NCBI RefSeq assembly: GCF_963678635.1
Contig: NC_087063.1
Coordinates: 37,650,759 to 37,714,758, forward strand
Reading direction: 5' to 3'
Origin: Symsagittifera roscoffensis
Taxonomy: Eukaryota; Xenacoelomorpha; Acoela; Convolutidae
Length of the DNA stretch: 64,000 nt
Shown here: positions 59,590 through 64,000 of the stretch, in pieces
Position numbering within the stretch: position 1 is the first letter of the stretch
Layout: each line of letters starts with the position of its first letter
Program-made: the position numbers and the translations under genes
The notes under the pieces: model-generated
The model's input: only the letters and a program-made list of their open reading frames with translations
Databases searched by the model: none
Told to the model about the DNA's origin: nothing

Positions 59590-60321
59590 GTTGTAACATC
59601 CGGACAAATTATCCGGACAAAACGAACAAACTTGAACTTTCAAACGCTGTTTTCTCAAATTGGGTTACGATTAGACAAAAAGTGAAGAGAACAAAAATAA
59701 CTTAGTATTTTTTTCGTTTGCAATTTTGCCTCCCAAATTCTCAACCAAAAGTATACCCCAAAAATGGGAAATGGGTCATTTTGGCTTTTTTCAATTAATC
59801 AAGAATTATGCTGAAACAACTTTGTTAATGGATGAGAAATATATATCACAACAAGCCATTTACATAGCCCAACAAAGTTCTAGAAGATTTAAACCTCCAA
59901 AAACTTGTATAGGAGAAAATATTTTTGCTGAGTAGTCAAGAAATATCATTCTTACTACATAAAACCCAACATCTTGGCTTAAAAACTAATTTTAAAGAAT
60001 TTACGCATATTTTCGGAGAACTCACAATTCTAGAACTTTTTTAGCTATGTAAGAGGCTTCTTGTGATATATATTTCTCATCAATTAACAAAGTAATTTCA
60101 AACGTAATTCATGATTAACTGAAAAAGCCAAAATGACCCATTTTTGGGGTATAATTTTGGTTGAGAACTTCGGAGAATAAAATGCACTATATTAGTTCTG
60201 GTGAAGTTCTAAGCAACTTTTGTTCTTTTCACTTTTTGTCTAATTTTAACCCATTTTGAGGAAAACACATTTGAAAAATCAAGTTTTGTTCATTTTGTCC
60301 GGATAATTTAAATCAGCACTG
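59590..60321. mobile_element. Tc1/mariner-like foldback element in the EML intron
   Basis: Long terminal inverted repeats of about 290 bp (about 59605-59886 and 60029-60321) surround a centre of about 140 bp. Shared strings include ATTATCCGGACAAAA, TTAGACAAAAAGTGAA, TATACCCCAAAAATGGG, and GAGAAATATATATCACAA. The right end reads AAATCAGCACTG followed by TA, the terminus and target typical of Tc1/mariner. The left end is degraded. No transposase; a non-autonomous element. Confidence 0.7.
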
Positions 60322-60888
60322 TACAATTGGATTACTTATCAAAAAATATCTATCAAAAATGTTTCTTCGCATATATTTTTTGAAGTACTTAAGAAGTTTG
60401 TGTTATTTTTTGGTTTTCTTGAGTGCATGAACTGTATTCCGTTTTGTTCAACAAGTTCAAGTGCACGAGTATGAAATCAAATAAAAGCAGATCTCTCTAA
60501 ATCTTTTTCTCAACTTTCACGTTTTAAATGGACGTGGGATTTCATTGAGAATGTGCCAATTCAGCTCATTAACGCAGGTTAACGCAGGTTAGCGCCTTAG
60601 TACTTCAAATACAAAGTTAATTTACCTCAATTAATATATAGTTAAATTGAAATAGGACAGTTTCCGGGTGTTGCTATCAAAATTGATAGTGTAAAAAGGT
60701 AGCAAATGAGGAGGATTAACACAATCAATATCCTCCCCTTCTAAGTCTGACCTCCTAAATCTGATGCTTGTATCACATAAACTAAACCATGTTTCTTGCA
60801 TTTAATTTGGAGCTTTTGTAATGAAAACAGAACTGAAAAATGCCTAGTCATTAATTTTGAACTATATAACCAAATGTGGAGTATTCAC

Positions 60889-61032
60889 CTGCAGAGCATG
60901 TTTCCACACCAACTTTCTCTGTTCTGAATTGACCATTAGCACCATTCCATCATAGCCTGCAGTAATGAAATGGCCCCCCTGTAGGCCCCAATTGCGAAGA
61001 GATGCCAGACCCCTTATTTGCTCATAATGACC
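60889..61032 (-). CDS. EML-family WD40 protein, exon 1 of those visible
   Basis: 144 bp (48 codons, phase 0), acceptor TTATGCCTATAG and donor CTGCAG|GTGAAT. It encodes GHYEQIRGLASLRN...GGHFITAGYDGMVLMVNSEQ...LVWKHALQ, a complete WD blade with the GH start and the W near its end. The order GH-x-LxGLA, F-T-G-D, LVW is that of EML propellers. The intron to exon 2 is 2121 bp and carries the foldback element. Exons further 5' must lie beyond 61032; I found none up to 64000. Confidence 0.72.
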
Positions 61033-61074
61033 CTATAGGCATAACCATCCGTAAAACAAAACACGTATAAATAA

Positions 61075-61608
61075 AACAAGACTGCTCGTATCAGGGCAAA
61101 GCCCTGAATGTTCCGACTGCCTTTTAAGGTTTATGGAGCAGTAATAACATTAAAAATTCAATGAAATAAAACAAAATGAAAAAAAAATTATTTCTAAAAT
61201 TTGAAATTTTTAAAATACAAATCATCCCCCCACGCCATATAAAGTACAAAAGGATAGATTTCGCTCTTTGTAACAAAACAATTATGGCAAATAAGCTTCT
61301 TTTAACCAATTTGGAACGATTTCTAAGACGGATTAACTCTCCGCTTACGCGTTAATAGCGCGAAACATTTCGCGCGTTAATTGTCCCAAATTGGCCAAAA
61401 TGCCAATCTTTAAACCCCCGTAACTTTACGAAAAATGATCACAGGTAAAATATCTTTTCAAATTTGAGCTCAAGACAACAATACCTTTCGAATGATATAA
61501 AAAAATTCCGTCAAAAATGGCTAGTTAAAAAGTCGAAATTTGTCTGAAGAAAAAAAAACCCCACCCGGAGCACAAATATTCCGTTACTTTCGTATCGAAA
61601 GTCGGAAC
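61075..61608 (+). repeat. Dispersed direct repeat, copy 1
   Basis: It starts CAAGACTGCTCGTATCAGGG, contains the hairpin CAGGGCAAAGCCCTG (61092-61106) and a second GC-rich patch GTTAATAGCGCGAAAC, and ends CGTATCGAAAGTCGGAAC. GTTCCGACT (61110) and AGTCGGAAC (ends 61608) form short inverted termini. It is colinear with 61755-62270. Confidence 0.75.
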
Positions 61609-61754
61609 AACAACCATGTGTCACCCGCTCTGCTTCCTGCTGTAACAACTATTATAAGAGTTAATAGTAAAAAGTTTGTTCGTTTATCAGGGCAAAGCCC
61701 TGATAGTTTCAACTGCGCTTTAAACCCCAAAAAATTGATTACATAATAAAAATG

Positions 61755-62270
61755 AAACAAGACTGCTCGTATCAGGGCAAAGCCCTGAATGTTCCGACTG
61801 CCTTTTGAGGTTTTCATGAGCAGTAATAACAAAATGATAGAATGAAAATTTTTTTCTAAAACTTGAAATTTTTTTAATGAAAATCATCCCCCACACGCCA
61901 TATAAAGTACAAAAAGATAGATTTCGCTCCTATTATTATATCAATTATGGCATATAAGCTTTCTTGAACCAATTTGGAACGATTTCTAAGGCGGTTTAAA
62001 TCTCCGCTTACGCGTTAATAGCGCGAAATATATCGCTCGTTAATTGTTCCAAATTGGTCAAAATGGCAATCTTTAAACCCCCATAACTTTGCGAAAAAGG
62101 GTCACAGGTGAAATATCTTTTCAAATTTAAGCTCAGGACAACAATAGCTTTCGAATGATATTTCAAAAATCCGTCAAAAAAGGCTGGTTAAAAAGTCGAA
62201 ATTTGTCTGAAGAAAAAAAAAACCACCCCGAGCACAAATATTCCGTTACTTTCGTATCGAAAGTCGGAAC
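61755..62270 (+). repeat. Dispersed direct repeat, copy 2
   Basis: Same order of blocks as copy 1 with scattered substitutions and small indels. The hairpin is at 61773-61787 and inverted GTTCCGACT/AGTCGGAAC termini at 61791 and 62262-62270. A lone third piece with the hairpin (61688-61702) lies between the two copies, so the family has truncated members. Confidence 0.75.
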
Positions 62271-62271
62271 A

Positions 62272-62646
62272 AAAAATGAACGACCTATTTTTCACATTTA
62301 GCATCACGTATCGTATTCATAAGACAAAATTGCTGGCCTCAGTCCAATTTGGAATAGTTCAATTCTCGTCTGAAGCGTGTTATAAGAACGCAACACATAG
62401 CGCGTCAATTAACAGTCAAAACACCAATTTTCAAACCGTCATAATTCTACAAAAAACTGTCGAAATTATTTTTAAATTTAAGCGCCATCACGAGACCAAA
62501 CTGTTTTTTTTTGTGAACTGTAAGCGAATTCCACAACAAGGACGCTCTCTTCGTTCTTCTATTCCAAATTGAACTGAGGCCAGCGATTTGGTCTTATCAA
62601 TACGATACGAGACTCTAGGTGTGAAAAATACGTCGTTCATTTTTTT
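62272..62646. mobile_element. MITE with ~87-bp terminal inverted repeats
   Basis: The left end AAAAATGAACGACCTATTTT (62272) through TTTGGAATAG (62357) is repeated inverted at 62559-62646 with about 10 differences. The centre is about 200 bp. A short run of A/T borders both sides, so no target-site duplication can be read. It has no coding capacity; the open frame spanning it is a by-product. It begins immediately after repeat copy 2. Confidence 0.75.
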
Positions 62647-63354
62647 CATTTTTATTGTGTAATCATTTTTTTGGGGTTTAACTCAATTTTTTTCTAAAAC
62701 TTGAAACAATAAATACAATTTTTATTGCTATGACTTTCAAGGAAAATGACGGAACATTTATGAGCAGGGACTTTTATTAATTTACTAATTTTCGTCTTTT
62801 TAGATAAATGTTTTTGACGAAAGTTTTTATACCATTTGATAGATATTGTTGTCCGAAACGTAAATATAAAAACATCAACTGTGATGTTTTTGGGAGTTTA
62901 TGGTGTTTGAAAATTGCTACTTGGGTTAATTTGGGATGATTGACCCGCGATATTTTGCGATCTTATAACACGTTTAACATCATTTAAGTGGCGTTTAAAT
63001 CATTTCATAGTAGTTTGAGACGAATCGATTGGTCTTTTTATTAGGAAAACAGACGCTAAATACATCTTTATGTACTTTACATAGCGTTTGGGGGATAAAA
63101 AGAAATAGGAAGAGGAAAGACTTTTTTACTATTTTTTTAAAAAAAAGTTATTTGATTGTTTTTCCGAACAAAAAGATTTCAATTGGCCTTAAAATAAATA
63201 CAGTTTTCTGCCCCCTTACACGAGCAGTCTTGTTTTAGCTGTACACATTTTACGCGAAAAAATACACAAATTGCAATTCCGAAAAACTTACAAAAATTTA
63301 CACCTATCACAAAAATTTGCTCCCCTTCAATTCCCTTTGCTGCCTTCACCCCAC

Positions 63355-63432
63355 TGAACTCCCCCCCCCCCACCTGAACCTCCCCCCCACCTGAACACCC
63401 CTCGCCTGAACAACCCTCACCCCCACTTGAAC
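63355..63432 (+). repeat. C-rich degenerate tandem repeat
   Basis: Runs of C alternate with ACCTGAAC/GCCTGAAC four to six times. The minus strand has several G-runs of three or more and could form a G-quadruplex. The Gly-rich open frame on that strand is low-complexity only. Confidence 0.75.
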
Positions 63433-63591
63433 CCACTTACCACTTAGTCTATGGAAAAATGCTTTCAATTGAATTGAGTTCAATGAGTTCAATTGAATTT
63501 CAAAGTTATTTTATAGTTGTTTTCGTATCGAAATTGGTATCTCTTCATAAAAAAAGGAAAAAAAAATGGTATGAAAAAAAATGCTAACCAT

Positions 63592-63615
63592 ACAATTTCC
63601 ATATATGGAAATTGT
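63592..63615. repeat. Perfect 24-bp palindrome
   Basis: ACAATTTCCATA is followed directly by its exact reverse complement TATGGAAATTGT. With CC(A/T)6GG-like core (CCATATATGG) it also matches an SRF/MADS-box CArG element, which may be coincidental in AT-rich DNA. Confidence 0.6.
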
Positions 63616-64000
63616 TTAATTAGAATTTTTTTAAAACTTTTTTTTTGTGAAAAAAAAGCTTTGAGCAATCAATTCAACTGCTGGCAAAACATTTAAGCGT
63701 TTTTTGGGCTGCTACTACTGAAAGATTTGACTTTTTTTAATTTTTGTTTTCATTTTTTTGATGGCGACGACAAAAGTATTTTTGAAATTGCCCCCAAAAA
63801 ATTTTTTGTGTTTTTTTTACAACCGCAAATTGATTTTCGAATTCAAACAAACATTTTTTGAAAAAAAAATTTTTCATGCAAAATTCAATTTTTTGTGTGT
63901 ATAACGTAGTCCTGGAAATAGTAATATTGGATTCTTTTCCTTTTCTCTTCATAACTTTTTTCAAAAACGCTTAAAACTCCTCTTTCTTTTGTATGACATG

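Larger units (their letters stand above)
62647..64000. other. AT-rich DNA upstream of the visible EML exons
   Basis: No exon or gene supported. It contains the C-rich repeat at 63355-63432, a perfect 24-bp palindrome at 63592-63615, and poly-A/T runs. Confidence 0.5.

Noticed and set aside
62276-62572. 98-codon ORF
   Set aside because: It lies entirely inside a MITE and reads through its inverted repeats.

Overview
The window is AT-rich animal nuclear DNA, probably from an invertebrate. Evidence for this is spliced genes with GT-AG introns, a BAMBI-type transmembrane exon, an EML-type WD40 gene, LINE, SINE and MITE debris, and a large Ty3/gypsy-type LTR retroelement. I could not fix the species. 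No tRNA, rRNA, CRISPR or bacterial operon structure was seen.

Layout. (1) 1-4027: a short 3' coding exon (3-170), then about 3.9 kb of AT-rich DNA with no gene I can support. (2) 4028-9138: host segment 'copy A', ending in a BAMBI-like last exon on the minus strand. (3) 9139-10647: non-coding DNA with a 30-bp minisatellite. (4) 10648-51031: an imperfect palindrome of about 40 kb. It is built from two convergent copies of one LTR retroelement: E1 (plus strand, 11074-37943) and E2 (minus strand, 38406-50593). Their 3' LTRs are separated by 462 bp, and a 426-bp host flank occurs inverted at both outer ends. (5) 50594-55186: host segment 'copy B', a diverged direct duplicate of copy A, again ending in the BAMBI-like exon and cut off by a 200-N gap. 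(6) 55387-58052: remnants of a Jockey-type LINE with a tRNA-type SINE nested in it. (7) 58053-64000: four exons of an EML-family WD40 gene (minus strand), whose introns and upstream DNA hold a Tc1/mariner-like foldback element, a pair of ~500-bp repeats and a MITE.

The retroelement. LTRs of about 402 bp start TG, end CA and are followed 2 bp later by TGGTGCGACC..., a tRNA primer-binding site. The order is leader, gag (CCHC knuckle), protease (DSGA), reverse transcriptase (YLDDV), RNase H, integrase (HHCC, DD35E), a stretch with small hydrophobic ORFs, an env-like region, an unrecognised ORF 'X', and a 3' non-coding region. Removing an internal 8.6-kb tandem duplication from E1 gives about 17.5 kb. 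Adding back the 5.35-kb deletion in E2 gives the same figure, so the parent element was unusually large. All copies are broken. E1 has lost the first integrase aspartate (Asn instead) in both of its pol copies. E2 keeps an open 528-codon integrase frame with the full triad but has lost env and X.

Most novel points: the palindromic arrangement with an apparent empty site at copy A; the LTR-spacer-inverted-LTR cassette found in opposite orientations at two places; and the unrecognised ORF X with a strong splice donor at its end.
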